The notes under the pieces were generated by a model. The model ran no database searches and was not told where the DNA came from. It saw nothing but the letters and a program-made list of their open reading frames with translations. From an uncultured Flavobacteriaceae bacterium (GTDB lineage Bacteria > Bacteroidota > Bacteroidia > Flavobacteriales > Flavobacteriaceae), in assembly GCA_905181625.1 (NCBI GenBank), contig CAJIYJ010000005.1, positions 310,001 through 374,000 on the forward strand: a stretch of DNA of 64,000 nucleotides, in the 5' to 3' direction. Both the position numbers and the translations under genes were made by a program. Shown here piece after piece: positions 17,421 to 26,579 of this stretch (positions are counted from its first letter, which is position 1; every line of letters starts with the position of its first letter).

Positions 17421-18461
17421 TTATAAAGATGTTTTTTTAAACTTCAGAACCTCTGATCTTCCTTTTTTATAAATTTTATTGCTATTTCCCTTTCCTTTTC
17501 TTAATTTCTTTTGTTCTTCAAAAGGCAAAGAGTTGATTTCTTGACAATCAACAGAGCAGCAAGTGTTATATTTTTTTGAACAATTTTCACATTGAATAAA
17601 CAGAAGGTGACAAGCTTCGTTAGCACAATTTACATGCTCATTACTTTTTTCACCACACTGATGACAATTAGACACTACAGTATTGGTTATCACTTCGCTT
17701 CTTCTTTGGTCGAAGACAAAGTTTTTTCCTAAAAATTTATTTTCGATTCCTTGATCTTTAACTTGTCGGGCGTATTCAATAATACCACCTTCTAGTTGAT
17801 AAACATTATCATATCCTTTATGTTTTAAAAAAGCACTAGCTTTTTCACAACGAATTCCTCCTGTACAATACATTACAATATTCTTGGATTTTTTATGCTT
17901 CTCAAAAGTTTTTTCGATAATAGGTAACGACTCTCTAAAGCTATCAACATCAGGTAAGATTGCTCTTTGAAAGTGCCCAATTTCACTTTCGTAATGATTT
18001 CTCATGTCAACAAGAAGGGTCTTAGGGCTTTCGATCATACTATTAAAATCCTTTGCATTTAAATGTTTCCCGTTATTGTTTAAATCAATGCTAGCTGAAT
18101 CTAATCCATCTGCAACAATATTCTTTCTGAGTTTAATTTTTAATTTTAAAAAAGCAAAATCATCATGTTCAATAGCAATATTCAATCTTACTTCTTCTAA
18201 AAAAGAAACTTCATCAATACTTTGCTTGAACTTTTTAAAATTTTCTGAAGGAACTGAAAGTTGTGCATTAATTCCTTCTTTTGCTATATAAATTCTTCCA
18301 AGAACATCTAATGCACTCCAAGCAAGATACAAGTGATCTCTAAACAATTGACAGTTTTTAATCAAATGGTATTTGTAAAAAGAGAGCGTTAGACGTTTAC
18401 TGCCAGCCTCTTCAATTAAAGTCGCTCTTTGCTTAGCGCTAAGTTTATTGTACAGTTCCAT
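17421..18461 (-). CDS. trhO: rhodanese-type tRNA uridine hydroxylase TrhO (YceA family)
   Basis: The ATG at 18461 (MELYNKLSAKQR) is preferred; an ATG-like start four codons upstream exists. An N-terminal YceA domain (~30-130) is followed by a rhodanese domain with the loop MYCTGGIRCEKA, likely catalytic Cys199, and a C-terminal Cys-rich zinc-binding region (CHQCGEKSNEHVNCANEAC). TrhO makes 5-hydroxyuridine at position 34 of some tRNAs using O2, as the first step to cmo5U/mo5U. The C-terminus ends with a lysine-rich tail. It stands alone, 63 bases after ricT in genome order. Confidence 0.88.
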   Translation of the reverse strand: MELYNKLSAKQRATLIEEAGSKRLTLSFYKYHLIKNCQLFRDHLYLAWSALDVLGRIYIAKEGINAQLSVPSENFKKFKQSIDEVSFLEEVRLNIAIEHDDFAFLKLKIKLRKNIVADGLDSASIDLNNNGKHLNAKDFNSMIESPKTLLVDMRNHYESEIGHFQRAILPDVDSFRESLPIIEKTFEKHKKSKNIVMYCTGGIRCEKASAFLKHKGYDNVYQLEGGIIEYARQVKDQGIENKFLGKNFVFDQRRSEVITNTVVSNCHQCGEKSNEHVNCANEACHLLFIQCENCSKKYNTCCSVDCQEINSLPFEEQKKLRKGKGNSNKIYKKGRSEVLKFKKTSL

Positions 18462-18590
18462 TTTTACAAGCAAATTTGATCTACAAAGCGAAAATAATAT
18501 TTTAATAATTCTTATAAAAATCCAACCTATACCGCTATGAGATAATTTAAATAAATTGTAGTTTAGCTATCAACCTAATTTCATTTTTTC

Positions 18591-19589
18591 ATGAGCAAAG
18601 ATAAAGATTCAAAACTAAAAGCACTTCAGTTAACACTTGACAAATTAGATAAAACTTACGGCAAGGGAACTGTGATGAAAATGGGCGATTCCCCAATTGA
18701 AGAAATTGAAGCAATTTCAAGTGGATCATTAACTTTAGACTATGCTTTAGGCATAGGTGGATACCCTAAAGGAAGGGTAATAGAAATTTATGGTCCTGAG
18801 TCCTCTGGAAAAACAACTTTAACACTTCATGCAATTGCAGAAGCTCAAAAAGCTGGCGGAATAGCAGCGTTTATTGATGCTGAGCATGCTTTTGACAGGT
18901 TTTATGCTCAAGATCTTGGAATAAATATTGACGAACTAATTATTTCTCAGCCTGACAATGGAGAGCAAGCTCTTGAAATAACAGATAATTTAATTAGATC
19001 GGGCGCAATTGATATAATCGTGATTGACTCTGTAGCCGCATTGACTCCAAAAAGCGAAATTGAAGGTGAGATGGGAGACTCTAAAATGGGGCTTCATGCA
19101 AGGTTAATGTCACAAGCCTTAAGGAAACTAACCTCTAACATAAGCAAGACTAATTGTACAGTTATTTTTATTAATCAGCTTAGAGAAAAAATTGGAGTTA
19201 TGTTTGGAAACCCTGAAACTACAACAGGGGGAAATGCATTAAAATTTTACGCTTCGGTTAGACTTGATATTAGAAGATCAACTCAAATTAAAGACACTGA
19301 TGGAAATGTTCTAGGTAATAAAACTAGAGTTAAGGTGGTAAAAAATAAGGTTGCTCCTCCATTTAAATTAAGTGAATTTGATATCATGTATGGAAAAGGA
19401 ATTTCTAAATTGGGAGAAATTATTGACTTAGGAGTAGAACACGGAATTATTGATAAAAGTGGATCTTGGTTCAGCTATGGAGAAACAAAACTTGGTCAAG
19501 GAAGAGATTCTGTGAAGAAGATTCTTACTGACAATCCTGAGTTATGTGATGAGTTAGAGGTGAAAATTGTTGAAGCGCTTAAATCTTAA
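18591..19589 (+). CDS. recA: RecA recombinase
   Basis: 332 residues with the Walker A loop GPESSGKT at 68-75, the IVIDSVAAL Walker B, the loop2 region [20 protein letters not shown] and the C-terminal wing. The ATP-dependent protein forms filaments on single-stranded DNA, carries out strand exchange and activates LexA self-cleavage where LexA exists. It is slightly short at the C-terminus compared with the E. coli protein (353), as is common in Flavobacteriia. It overlaps by four bases the end of the convergent plsC gene. No SOS-type operator was recognised in the 117-base upstream gap. Confidence 0.98.
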   Translation: MSKDKDSKLKALQLTLDKLDKTYGKGTVMKMGDSPIEEIEAISSGSLTLDYALGIGGYPKGRVIEIYGPESSGKTTLTLHAIAEAQKAGGIAAFIDAEHAFDRFYAQDLGINIDELIISQPDNGEQALEITDNLIRSGAIDIIVIDSVAALTPKSEIEGEMGDSKMGLHARLMSQALRKLTSNISKTNCTVIFINQLREKIGVMFGNPETTTGGNALKFYASVRLDIRRSTQIKDTDGNVLGNKTRVKVVKNKVAPPFKLSEFDIMYGKGISKLGEIIDLGVEHGIIDKSGSWFSYGETKLGQGRDSVKKILTDNPELCDELEVKIVEALKS

Positions 19590-20332
19590 TCATCTAAATC
19601 ATTCCAAAGCAAATCGTAAACTTGTTTTTTTAAGGACTCCCTGTCGTTTTCACCTAGCCCTTTAGTACTAATGTGATTATGCACTCGTACTCTAAGAAAT
19701 CCGGGTCCTCCTACAAAGTGATTATAAGAAAAATGGTAAGGATATCTTTTTTCACAATCAAGAAAAGACATAGGGACTATTGGCATTTGAAAATCTGTAG
19801 AAAATCTAAAAACACCGTTTTTAAAAGGAGCTAATTTAACTTCTGGGCCAAATACTGCGCCTTCAGGAAATATGCAGATACCTAGGCCTTGATCTAATCT
19901 TCTTTGGGCAAGCTTATAGACATTTTTTCTGCTTTCACGGCTGTCTCGATCTACCATGATCGCAACTCTTTTATAGAAGTATCCAAAAATAGGCAGTTTC
20001 ACAAGTTCTTTTTTCCCTACAAAAACAAAAGGTATTTTACTAACTCTTAGCATTAGCATTACATCAATCATACTTTTGTGGTTAGCCGCCAACATATAAC
20101 TATTCCCTTTAATAAAAGGCTCCTTGTATTCTATTTTTGGAATTAAACCCATTCCAAATAATATAATATTAGCCCAAATATTTCTAGCAACCCAAAAAAA
20201 CTGAGGATACCAGGTTTCCTTATATGTTAATACAAAAAAAACAGGTAAAAGAATTAAAAGTCCTGACCCTGCTAAAATATAAAACCAAACGTTATACAAC
20301 CCACACAAAATGATTTTTATAATTCTTAGCAT
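19586..20332 (-). CDS. plsC: 1-acyl-sn-glycerol-3-phosphate acyltransferase
   Basis: 248 residues with an N-terminal membrane segment (~15-37) and the acyltransferase motifs NHKSMID (His85, Asp90; HX4D) and FPEGAVFG. The enzyme adds the second fatty acyl chain to lysophosphatidic acid on the inner face of the cytoplasmic membrane, in phospholipid synthesis. The start is divergent from trpS with a gap of about 70 bases. It converges with recA. Substrate choice (acyl-ACP or acyl-CoA) cannot be read from the sequence; lysolipid or ornithine-lipid acyltransferases share the same motifs. Confidence 0.9.
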   Translation of the reverse strand: MLRIIKIILCGLYNVWFYILAGSGLLILLPVFFVLTYKETWYPQFFWVARNIWANIILFGMGLIPKIEYKEPFIKGNSYMLAANHKSMIDVMLMLRVSKIPFVFVGKKELVKLPIFGYFYKRVAIMVDRDSRESRKNVYKLAQRRLDQGLGICIFPEGAVFGPEVKLAPFKNGVFRFSTDFQMPIVPMSFLDCEKRYPYHFSYNHFVGGPGFLRVRVHNHISTKGLGENDRESLKKQVYDLLWNDLDD

Positions 20333-20376
20333 AGATGTAAAAGTAATTAAATGTGCAATATGTTTTTTAAATCTAT

Positions 20377-20384
20377 TACTTTTG
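20377..20384 (+). promoter_or_regulatory. -7 box TACTTTTG for trpS
   Basis: TACTTTTG matches TAnnTTTG and ends 17 bases before the ATG at 20402. It lies inside the N-terminal extension that an upstream start at 20351 would create, which supports the later start. Confidence 0.5.
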
Positions 20385-20401
20385 TTGGTAATAACACTTA
20401 C

Positions 20402-21373
20402 ATGGCAAGAATTTTAACAGGAGTTCAGAGTACAGGAACCCCACATTTGGGAAATATTTTAGGGGCCATTATTCCTGCGATAGAGATGTCTAATGATTCA
20501 AAAAATGATTCGTTTTTATTTATTGCAGACCTACATTCCTTAACTCAAGTAAAAGACAAAGAAATTTTAAAAAACAATACCTATGCTACTGCAGCAGCCT
20601 GGCTGTCATTCGGACTTGATATTAATAAAACTATTTTTTACCGTCAAAGTGATGTGCCGATTGCTACGGAATTAGCTTGGATTTTATCCTGTCATTTCCC
20701 TTACCAAAGGCTAACGCTGGCACATTCATTTAAAGACAAATCTGACAGGCTAGAGGATGTTAATGCAGGAATTTTCACTTATCCAATGTTAATGGCAGCA
20801 GACATTTTACTTTATGATGCTCAGTATGTTCCAGTAGGAAAAGATCAGCATCAACATCTTGAAATGACACGTGATGTAGCCTCAAGATTTAACAATTCCT
20901 ATGGTGAAACATTTGTTTTGCCAAGCGCTAAAGTTAATGAAAGTACCCAATTAATTACCGGCACTAACGGAGAGAAAATGAGTAAATCTAAAGGGAATGT
21001 AATTGATATTTTTCTTTCTGAAAAGAAGCTAAAAAAGCAAATCATGTCTATTGAGACCAACAGTACTCCAATAGAAGATCCAAAAGACTATAAAAACTGT
21101 AATGTATTTAAACTGTATGAACTAATAGCAGACAAAAATTCAGTTAATTCTCTAAAAGAAAATTACAAAAAAGGAGGCTATGGATATGGTCATGCAAAAA
21201 AAGAATTGCTGAGTTATATCTTAGCCAAATTTTCTGCTGAGAGAGAAAAGTTTAATTACTACATGTCTAACCTAAATGAAATAGACGAGGCTTTAAATAT
21301 TGGAGCTTCAAAAGCACATAAGATTGCGCAAGGTGTCTTAAATAGAGTTAGAGAAAAATTGGGATATAATTAG
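20402..21373 (+). CDS. trpS: tryptophanyl-tRNA synthetase
   Basis: From the ATG at 20402 the protein has 323 residues and begins MARILTGVQSTGTPHLGN, with the class I HIGH-type motif at 12-18 right after the start, as in other TrpRS. The KMSKS loop is at 192-196. An upstream in-frame start at 20351 adds 17 residues that match nothing and contain the likely promoter. It charges tRNA-Trp with tryptophan. Divergent from plsC. Confidence 0.96.
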   Translation: MARILTGVQSTGTPHLGNILGAIIPAIEMSNDSKNDSFLFIADLHSLTQVKDKEILKNNTYATAAAWLSFGLDINKTIFYRQSDVPIATELAWILSCHFPYQRLTLAHSFKDKSDRLEDVNAGIFTYPMLMAADILLYDAQYVPVGKDQHQHLEMTRDVASRFNNSYGETFVLPSAKVNESTQLITGTNGEKMSKSKGNVIDIFLSEKKLKKQIMSIETNSTPIEDPKDYKNCNVFKLYELIADKNSVNSLKENYKKGGYGYGHAKKELLSYILAKFSAEREKFNYYMSNLNEIDEALNIGASKAHKIAQGVLNRVREKLGYN

Positions 21374-21408
21374 AGTTTAATTATTTTAGAATTTAAATCA
21401 AAAAAATG

Positions 21409-21416
21409 TATTTTTG
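21409..21416 (+). promoter_or_regulatory. -7-like box TATTTTTG four bases from the ATG of the SPOR gene
   Basis: TATTTTTG fits TAnnTTTG and ends only four bases before the ATG at 21421. If used, transcription would begin at or in the start codon, giving a leaderless mRNA. The alternative is read-through from trpS, 47 bases upstream. Confidence 0.35.
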
Positions 21417-21420
21417 ATAT

Positions 21421-22323
21421 ATGCAGCTATCTAATCATATTAGTGAACTATTATTTCAACACGATTGTGTTACCGTTCCAGGGTTTGGAAGTTTTTTAGG
21501 AAATTATAAACCTGCTGAATATGACTTTAGTGAGGAGAAGTTTCATCCTCCTTACAAACAAATTTCTTTTAACTCTCAAATTAAAGACAATGATGGTCTT
21601 TTAGCTAAGCATATTTCATCAAAATTAAATTTGAGCTATGAAAATGCTCTAAAAAAAATTCATCAGGAAGTTCTTGACTGGAAACAAAAGCTACAACATC
21701 AAACAGTTCAATTAAAAAAAATTGGAGAGCTTTATTTGAATTCTGAAAAAAGCATTGTATTTGTTCCTGTAAAATCAGTAAATCATTTAAAAGATTCTTT
21801 TGGCTTAACTACACTTTACGTATCTCAACTGAATCAAGATAAATCAGATAATGTAAAGAATATCCCAACATATTTTAAACCAGTTAAAAAATCTAATTTA
21901 TTTAAAACGGCCGCTATTTGGACCTGTTTAGTTTTTGGATTAGGTTCTTTATATTACAATGTTAATAATAAATTTATTGAACAAAAAATTGTTCAACAAC
22001 AAGAAGCTCGAAATCAGTCAAAAGAAACTGTACAAAAAGCAGTTTTTGATTTAGGGTCTTTACCTTCATTAACTCTTAATGTTAAAAGAGAAGCAAAACA
22101 ATATTATATTATCGCTGGTGCTTTTAGGGTTTCAAATAATGCTGAAAAATTGGTTTTAAGTCTCAAAAACAAAGGATATGATTCAAAAATACTTCCACTT
22201 AATGATAAGGGGTTAAGTCCAGTTGCTTTTTCAGGATATTCCAATAGAGATGAAGCAGTTGTTAACCTGAGGCTTGTTCAGAAAAAAGAGAATAAAGATG
22301 CGTGGCTTTTTAAAGCAAATTAG
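21421..22323 (+). CDS. cell-envelope protein with HU-CCDC81-type and SPOR domains
   Basis: 300 residues. The first ~60 (MQLSNHISELLFQHDCVTVP, GFGSFLGNYKPAEYDF) match the HU/CCDC81-like domain that Bacteroidota carry in envelope proteins; residues ~60-125 look like a second copy (DNDGLLAKHISSKLNLSYEN). A membrane segment lies at ~162-182 (TAAIWTCLVFGLGSLYY). The C-terminus is a SPOR domain (QYYIIAGAFRVSNNAEKLVL to the end), which binds denuded peptidoglycan at division sites in known cases. So the HU-like part is cytoplasmic and the SPOR part periplasmic. It heads a run of three same-strand genes. It may link chromosome and septum, but that is inference. Confidence 0.85.
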   Translation: MQLSNHISELLFQHDCVTVPGFGSFLGNYKPAEYDFSEEKFHPPYKQISFNSQIKDNDGLLAKHISSKLNLSYENALKKIHQEVLDWKQKLQHQTVQLKKIGELYLNSEKSIVFVPVKSVNHLKDSFGLTTLYVSQLNQDKSDNVKNIPTYFKPVKKSNLFKTAAIWTCLVFGLGSLYYNVNNKFIEQKIVQQQEARNQSKETVQKAVFDLGSLPSLTLNVKREAKQYYIIAGAFRVSNNAEKLVLSLKNKGYDSKILPLNDKGLSPVAFSGYSNRDEAVVNLRLVQKKENKDAWLFKAN

Positions 22324-22337
22324 TCTAAAAGTACAGG

Positions 22338-22847
22338 ATGAAATTAAAAACGCCAGAAAATTCTAAAACAATTCAAACAGATCTAGTATTGCCTGGAGAT
22401 ACAAACAGTCTAAACAGTCTCTTTGGGGGAGAGTTATTAGCAAGAATGGATAGAGTAGCTAGTATAGCTGCCATTAAACACTCAGAACAAATTGTTGTTA
22501 CAGCATCCGTTAATAACGTTGTGTTTGGAGAGCCTGTTCCTGTCGGAAGTATTTTAACTATAGAAGCAAAAGTTTCAAGAGCATTTAATACATCAATGGA
22601 AGTTTTCATTGATGTATGGAAACAAAACAAAACTAATTCAAAAAACACCAAAGTTAATGAGGCTATCTTTACTTTTGTTGCTTTAAATAAAAAAGGAAAA
22701 ACAGTAAAAATTCCACAAATTATTCCAGAAACCAAACTAGAAAAAGAAAGATATGATGCAGCTTTAAGAAGAAGACAATTAAGTTTAGTTTTGGCCGGCA
22801 AATTACCCGCTAAAGAAGCTACTGAACTAAAAGCTCTTTTTGACTAA
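22338..22847 (+). CDS. acyl-CoA thioesterase (hotdog fold, YciA/BACH type)
   Basis: 169 residues with the hotdog signature NSLFGGELLARMDRVASIAA, in which the Asn/Gly/Asp arrangement is typical of the hexameric YciA-like family, and an ASVNNVVFGEPVPVGSILTI strand pair. It hydrolyses acyl-CoA to free acid and CoA in the cytoplasm. The C-terminal tail (RRRQLSLVLAGKLPAKEATE) is longer than in E. coli YciA. It starts 14 bases after the SPOR gene and ends 6 bases before the next gene, so the three are probably one transcript. Confidence 0.88.
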   Translation: MKLKTPENSKTIQTDLVLPGDTNSLNSLFGGELLARMDRVASIAAIKHSEQIVVTASVNNVVFGEPVPVGSILTIEAKVSRAFNTSMEVFIDVWKQNKTNSKNTKVNEAIFTFVALNKKGKTVKIPQIIPETKLEKERYDAALRRRQLSLVLAGKLPAKEATELKALFD

Positions 22848-22853
22848 ATCAAA

Positions 22854-23813
22854 ATGATTTTTATAAAACAAACAAAATTTAACATTGCTCTCTTAATGAG
22901 CATAATGCTAATAGGCTGTAATTCTCAGACACAAAAAAAAGAAATAAAATTTGATCATGTTTCTTTAAAGGTTTTAGGAACTATTCAAGATGGCGGTATT
23001 CCACATCTGGGTTGTAATAAAAAATGTTGTGAAGAATATTTTTTAAACCAAACACAAAGAATAGGAGTTTCAAGTCTTGGAATATCAAATTTAAAAAACA
23101 ACAAAAATTATTTAATAGACGCAACCCCAGACATTAATTTTCAACTAAAGAAATTAATTGGAAATGAAAATATATCTAAAAAATTAAATGGAATATTTAT
23201 AACTCATGCACATATGGGGCATTATTCTGGACTTTTAAATTTAGGAAGAGAATCTTTTAGCAGTTCATTGGTGCCTTTGTTTGTTATGCCTAAAATGCAT
23301 GAGTTTATTAGCTCAAATGGTCCTTGGGATCAATTGGTTAAATTGAAGAATGTAGATCTAAAAAGCCTCTCCAATAATAAGCCAGAAGTTTTAGGAGACA
23401 ATTTAAGTATAGTTCCTTTTTTAGTTCCACATAGAGACGAGTATTCAGAGACTGTTGGGTATAAAATAATTGGACCTAATAAAACAGCTCTTTTTATCCC
23501 TGATATTGATAAATGGGAAAAGTGGGAAATATCAATAGTTGAACTTGTAAAAGAAGTAGATTACGCTTTTTTAGATGGCACTTTTTATGATGCAAAAGAA
23601 ATTAATAATAGAGATATCTCAGAAATCCCACACCCTTTTATTATTGAAAGCCTAGAGCTTTTTAAAAACCTCAGTGTTGTAGATAAAAACAAAGTGTATT
23701 TCATTCATCTCAATCATACTAATCCAGCGATTGACAAGTCTTCAGTCCCTTTTAAAAACATAATCTCTAAAGGTTTTAATGTCGCTGAGGGTAATATGGA
23801 GTTTAATCTTTAA
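22854..23813 (+). CDS. PqqB-like metallo-beta-lactamase-fold lipoprotein
   Basis: 319 residues with a lipobox ending at Cys22 (IMLIGC). The mature part follows the PqqB-like plan: LGTIQDGGIPHLGCNKKCCE near the start, an RIGVSSLGI strand, the metal-site motif THAHMGHYSG and a late FIHLNHTNP. PqqB itself is a hydroxylase in PQQ synthesis; secreted lipoproteins like this in organisms without PQQ genes have no assigned function. No other pqq gene is in the window. The metal-binding His residues look intact, so it is probably active. It converges with the small zinc-ribbon gene. Confidence 0.8.
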   Translation: MIFIKQTKFNIALLMSIMLIGCNSQTQKKEIKFDHVSLKVLGTIQDGGIPHLGCNKKCCEEYFLNQTQRIGVSSLGISNLKNNKNYLIDATPDINFQLKKLIGNENISKKLNGIFITHAHMGHYSGLLNLGRESFSSSLVPLFVMPKMHEFISSNGPWDQLVKLKNVDLKSLSNNKPEVLGDNLSIVPFLVPHRDEYSETVGYKIIGPNKTALFIPDIDKWEKWEISIVELVKEVDYAFLDGTFYDAKEINNRDISEIPHPFIIESLELFKNLSVVDKNKVYFIHLNHTNPAIDKSSVPFKNIISKGFNVAEGNMEFNL

Positions 23814-23814
23814 T

Positions 23815-24006
23815 TTAAATGGAGCAATTCATGTCTTCTCCACAGCATAAAGGGGATTTTATTTTGCCTTCACAACTAGGACATTTTGAGACTTGAACTT
23901 GAGCCCCGTCTTCAAGATTAATATGGCTGTTTTCTAAAGGAATTCCACATTTTCCACAAGAAGCGTTAACTGACATTCCACATTTATCACATTTATAAGT
24001 TTCCAT
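23815..24006 (-). CDS. small zinc-ribbon protein
   Basis: 63 residues with ten Cys in paired arrangement: CDKCG, CGKCG, CPSC and a final LCCGEDMNC. This predicts two zinc-ribbon knuckles. Such small proteins are widespread in marine Flavobacteriia without an assigned role. It converges with the PqqB-like gene one base apart. Confidence 0.65.
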   Translation of the reverse strand: METYKCDKCGMSVNASCGKCGIPLENSHINLEDGAQVQVSKCPSCEGKIKSPLCCGEDMNCSI

Positions 24007-24042
24007 ATAGTTTGATTAAGTTAATCTTAAAGTTAAATCTTT

Positions 24043-24291
24043 TTAATCTTCAACACAGTATTGATCGCCAATTTTTTTTGATAAATAATCCTTTTTAGCA
24101 ACACTCACATCACTATACACTCTGCCGCCACCATCATTATCGCTAGAATTATTGTCTTCATGCATTATTAATGCAAAAAAATATTCGCCATTTTTTTCAT
24201 ACTTACGGTCAATTTCTCCGCAATTATCAATAGATCCACTGCAACTAAAAAAAAACAGAGAGATTAAAAAGAAAGAAATAAGATGTTTCAT
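24043..24291 (-). CDS. small lipoprotein of unknown function
   Basis: 82 residues with a lipoprotein signal (MKHLISFFLISLFFFSC; Cys17). Mature part contains CGEIDRKYEKNGEYFFALIM and a polar loop EDNNSSDNDGGG, ending DQYCVED; the two Cys could form a disulfide. I do not recognise a family. It lies 36 bases upstream of the zinc-ribbon gene on the same strand. Confidence 0.55.
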   Translation of the reverse strand: MKHLISFFLISLFFFSCSGSIDNCGEIDRKYEKNGEYFFALIMHEDNNSSDNDGGGRVYSDVSVAKKDYLSKKIGDQYCVED

Positions 24292-24326
24292 GTTATGATT
24301 CTAAGGTTATAAAAGTAATGAATTAA

Positions 24327-24357
24327 AACAAAACATTCTTATAGACAATGTTTTGTT
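24327..24357 (-). terminator. hairpin terminator after the sugar operon
   Basis: A perfect 11-base inverted repeat AACAAAACATT / AATGTTTTGTT with a 9-base loop. Read on the minus strand the second arm runs into TTTTGTTTTAATT. It lies nine bases after the stop of the isomerase-like gene, in the right place to end the 24366-27803 operon. The stem is AT-rich, so strength is uncertain. Confidence 0.6.
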
Positions 24358-24365
24358 AAACAATC

Positions 24366-24584
24366 CTAGAGTCCTAAAATTTGATTAATGTGATTTGAAT
24401 CGGTATTCCCGCCTGCAAAATCATCGAAGGCTTTTTTAGAAACATCTATAATATGATCTTTGATAAACTTTGAACCTTCTTTTGCGCCTTGTTCAGGAGA
24501 TTTAATACAACACTCCCATTCAAGCACAGCCCAACCGTCAAAACCATATTGGCTTAGTTTTGAAAAAATGCTCTTAAAATCAAC
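24366..24584 (-). CDS. sugar phosphate isomerase/epimerase, C-terminal fragment (frameshifted)
   Basis: This is the end of the gene that starts at 25419. After the shift it reads VDFKSIFSKLSQYGFDGWAV, then LEWECCIKSPEQGAKEGSKF, which are the last strands and helices of a xylose-isomerase-like TIM barrel; the LEWE Glu is a usual metal ligand. An open frame continues upstream to 24683 but that portion is out-of-frame translation of the neighbouring fragment. One extra base at about 24585 (CAG-A-GTT on the minus strand) separates the pieces. Confidence 0.8.
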   Translation of the reverse strand, partial: VDFKSIFSKLSQYGFDGWAVLEWECCIKSPEQGAKEGSKFIKDHIIDVSKKAFDDFAGGNTDSNHINQILGL

Positions 24585-25419
24585 TCTGACCATCTCCAAG
24601 TGATCGGAATCTTCCTGGCCTATCAATCCAATCTTGATAGCCTCCATAAACTCCTGATTTTCCTGAAGGATTGAATTCCGCATCTTTTACGTGAAACATT
24701 TTTATATATTCATGGTAGTAGTCAATAAACTTTAAATAATCCATTTGTTGTAAAACAAAATGACTTGGGTCATAAAGTATTTTTGCACTTGAATGATTAT
24801 TAGTCGCTTTCAAAAACCTTTCAAAAGTTACCCCATCATGTAAATCTTCACCAGGATGAAGCTCGTAACATATATCAACTCCATTATCTTTACAATGATC
24901 CAGAATAGGCGTCCACCTGCTTGCTAATTCTTTAAAGCCAGCTTCTACTAATCCCTTAGGTCTTTGTGGCCATGGATACATTGTATGAAATAAAAGTGAT
25001 CCTGAGAATGAAGCCATTACATCTATTCCCAAATTCTTGCTAGCTGATGCAGCTGATTTAACTTGACTTATAGCCCACTCTGTACGTCCCTTCACATTGT
25101 TTTGTAATTCCTTTGGAGCAAAGGAATCAAACATTGTATCATAAGCATAGTGAGACGCTATAAGCTGACCTTGAAGATGAGTTGCTAGTTCAGAAATTTC
25201 TAATCCAGCTTCATTAACAATTCCTTTAATTTCATCACAATATGTTTTGCTTTCTCCCGCTTTGGTTATATTAATGAGTCTATCATCCCATGAAGGAATT
25301 TGAATAGCCTTGTAACCCAATTTTTTAGCCCAATCACAAATGTTTTTCAGGTTGTTAAATGGTTTCTTATCTCCAACAAATTGTGCTAAAAAAATAGCAG
25401 GCCCTTTTATAGTTTTCAT
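24580..25419 (-). CDS. sugar phosphate isomerase/epimerase (xylose-isomerase-like TIM barrel), N-terminal part
   Basis: 279 residues reading MKTIKGPAIFLAQFVGDKKP, CYELHPGEDLHDG (metal-ligand Glu and His), KILYDPSHFVLQQMD and FHVKDAEFNPSG, all usual in the AP-endonuclease-2-like barrel family. It then breaks at GDGQS. Removing one base restores RFRSLGDGQVDFKSIF, which continues in the fragment ending at 24366. The whole gene would be about 350 residues. It sits four bases after a Gfo/Idh/MocA oxidoreductase and with an MFS transporter, a common trio for inositol-like or keto-sugar catabolism. The substrate is unknown. Confidence 0.85.
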   Translation of the reverse strand: MKTIKGPAIFLAQFVGDKKPFNNLKNICDWAKKLGYKAIQIPSWDDRLINITKAGESKTYCDEIKGIVNEAGLEISELATHLQGQLIASHYAYDTMFDSFAPKELQNNVKGRTEWAISQVKSAASASKNLGIDVMASFSGSLLFHTMYPWPQRPKGLVEAGFKELASRWTPILDHCKDNGVDICYELHPGEDLHDGVTFERFLKATNNHSSAKILYDPSHFVLQQMDYLKFIDYYHEYIKMFHVKDAEFNPSGKSGVYGGYQDWIDRPGRFRSLGDGQS

Positions 25420-25423
25420 ATTG

Positions 25424-26563
25424 TTATTTATTCAATTCAACCCAAACATTTCCATTAGAGTTTGATTCTAGAGTTCTTTCAATAAAATCCATTCCTCTTA
25501 CACCATCTTCTAATGAAGGAAATTCTGCAGGATCATAAGGTTCATTGTTAATCGCTCTTGCAACGCCTTTATATATATTACCCATTGAATCAAAAATACC
25601 TTCAGGATGTCCAGGGGGAAGCTTTGTTCCGTCTAGAGACAAGGGGTCGTTATAGGCGTGACCAGACTTTAAAACTTGAATAGGATTTTCATCCGATAAA
25701 TGAGATAAATAGTTTGGATTTTCTTGTTCCCACTTTAATCCTCCTTTAGCGCCGTAAACGCTAATCCTTAAGTTATTCTCCTCACCTGTGGCAATCTGAC
25801 TTGAACGAATAACCCCTTTAGCATTATTTGAGAACCTAATAAGAATATTAGCATCTACATCCATTGGATTATCATCGTATAAAGTATTTAGATCTGCCAA
25901 TACTGTATTTACTTTCATTCCAGTTACAAGTTCAGCCATATTAAAGGCATGGGTTCCAATATCGCCAAGACAACAACTAGAGCCAGATTTTTTTGGATCT
26001 AATCTCCAGGTTGATGATCTTTTTTCTTTTTCATGAATTATAGGGTTTAGCCAACCTTGGAAATATTGAACATCAACTTTCTGTACATTACCAATAACTC
26101 CTTGAGAAATCATTTTAGTCATTTGCCTAACCATAGGATAACCAGTATAGGTATAGGTTACAGCAAACACGGAATTTTTTTCTTTTTGAATTTTCTTTAA
26201 ATCCAAAGCTTCCTGATAAGAAGTGGTCAAAGGTTTTTCACATATTACATGAAAATTGTTTTCAAGTAATTTTTTTGCCATTGGGTAATGAAGAAAGTTT
26301 GGGGTCAATATTGAGACAACTTGCATTCTTTGGGATTCATCTAATTTAGACTCCTCGCTAATCATCGTTTCAAAATTTTCATAGACTCTTGTAGTATCTA
26401 TTCCTATTTGTTTTGCAAAAGCAACATTTTCATTAAAGTCAGGATTAAATACGCCACCAACAATCTCGTAACGACTAAACATGCTGGAAGCCACCCTATG
26501 TAAAACTCCTATTAATGAATCTCCACCACCACCAAGAACTCCTAATCTAATTTTTTTATTCAT
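25424..26563 (-). CDS. Gfo/Idh/MocA family oxidoreductase
   Basis: 379 residues with an N-terminal NAD(P)-binding motif LGVLGGGGDSLIG, the family motif CEKPLTTSYQEAL (the catalytic-site EKP), and a C-terminal alpha/beta domain with GDIGTHAFNMAELVTG, whose His is the usual proton donor region. It probably oxidises or reduces a sugar or cyclitol with NAD(H). It forms an operon with the TIM-barrel gene and the transporter; gaps are 4 and 16 bases. Substrate cannot be fixed from sequence. Confidence 0.9.
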   Translation of the reverse strand: MNKKIRLGVLGGGGDSLIGVLHRVASSMFSRYEIVGGVFNPDFNENVAFAKQIGIDTTRVYENFETMISEESKLDESQRMQVVSILTPNFLHYPMAKKLLENNFHVICEKPLTTSYQEALDLKKIQKEKNSVFAVTYTYTGYPMVRQMTKMISQGVIGNVQKVDVQYFQGWLNPIIHEKEKRSSTWRLDPKKSGSSCCLGDIGTHAFNMAELVTGMKVNTVLADLNTLYDDNPMDVDANILIRFSNNAKGVIRSSQIATGEENNLRISVYGAKGGLKWEQENPNYLSHLSDENPIQVLKSGHAYNDPLSLDGTKLPPGHPEGIFDSMGNIYKGVARAINNEPYDPAEFPSLEDGVRGMDFIERTLESNSNGNVWVELNK

Positions 26564-26579
26564 TTTTAATTTATAATAA

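Noticed and set aside
22854-23813. PQQ biosynthesis operon
   Set aside because: The PqqB-like protein is a lipoprotein and no pqqA, C, D or E is adjacent; such lone copies are common without PQQ synthesis.
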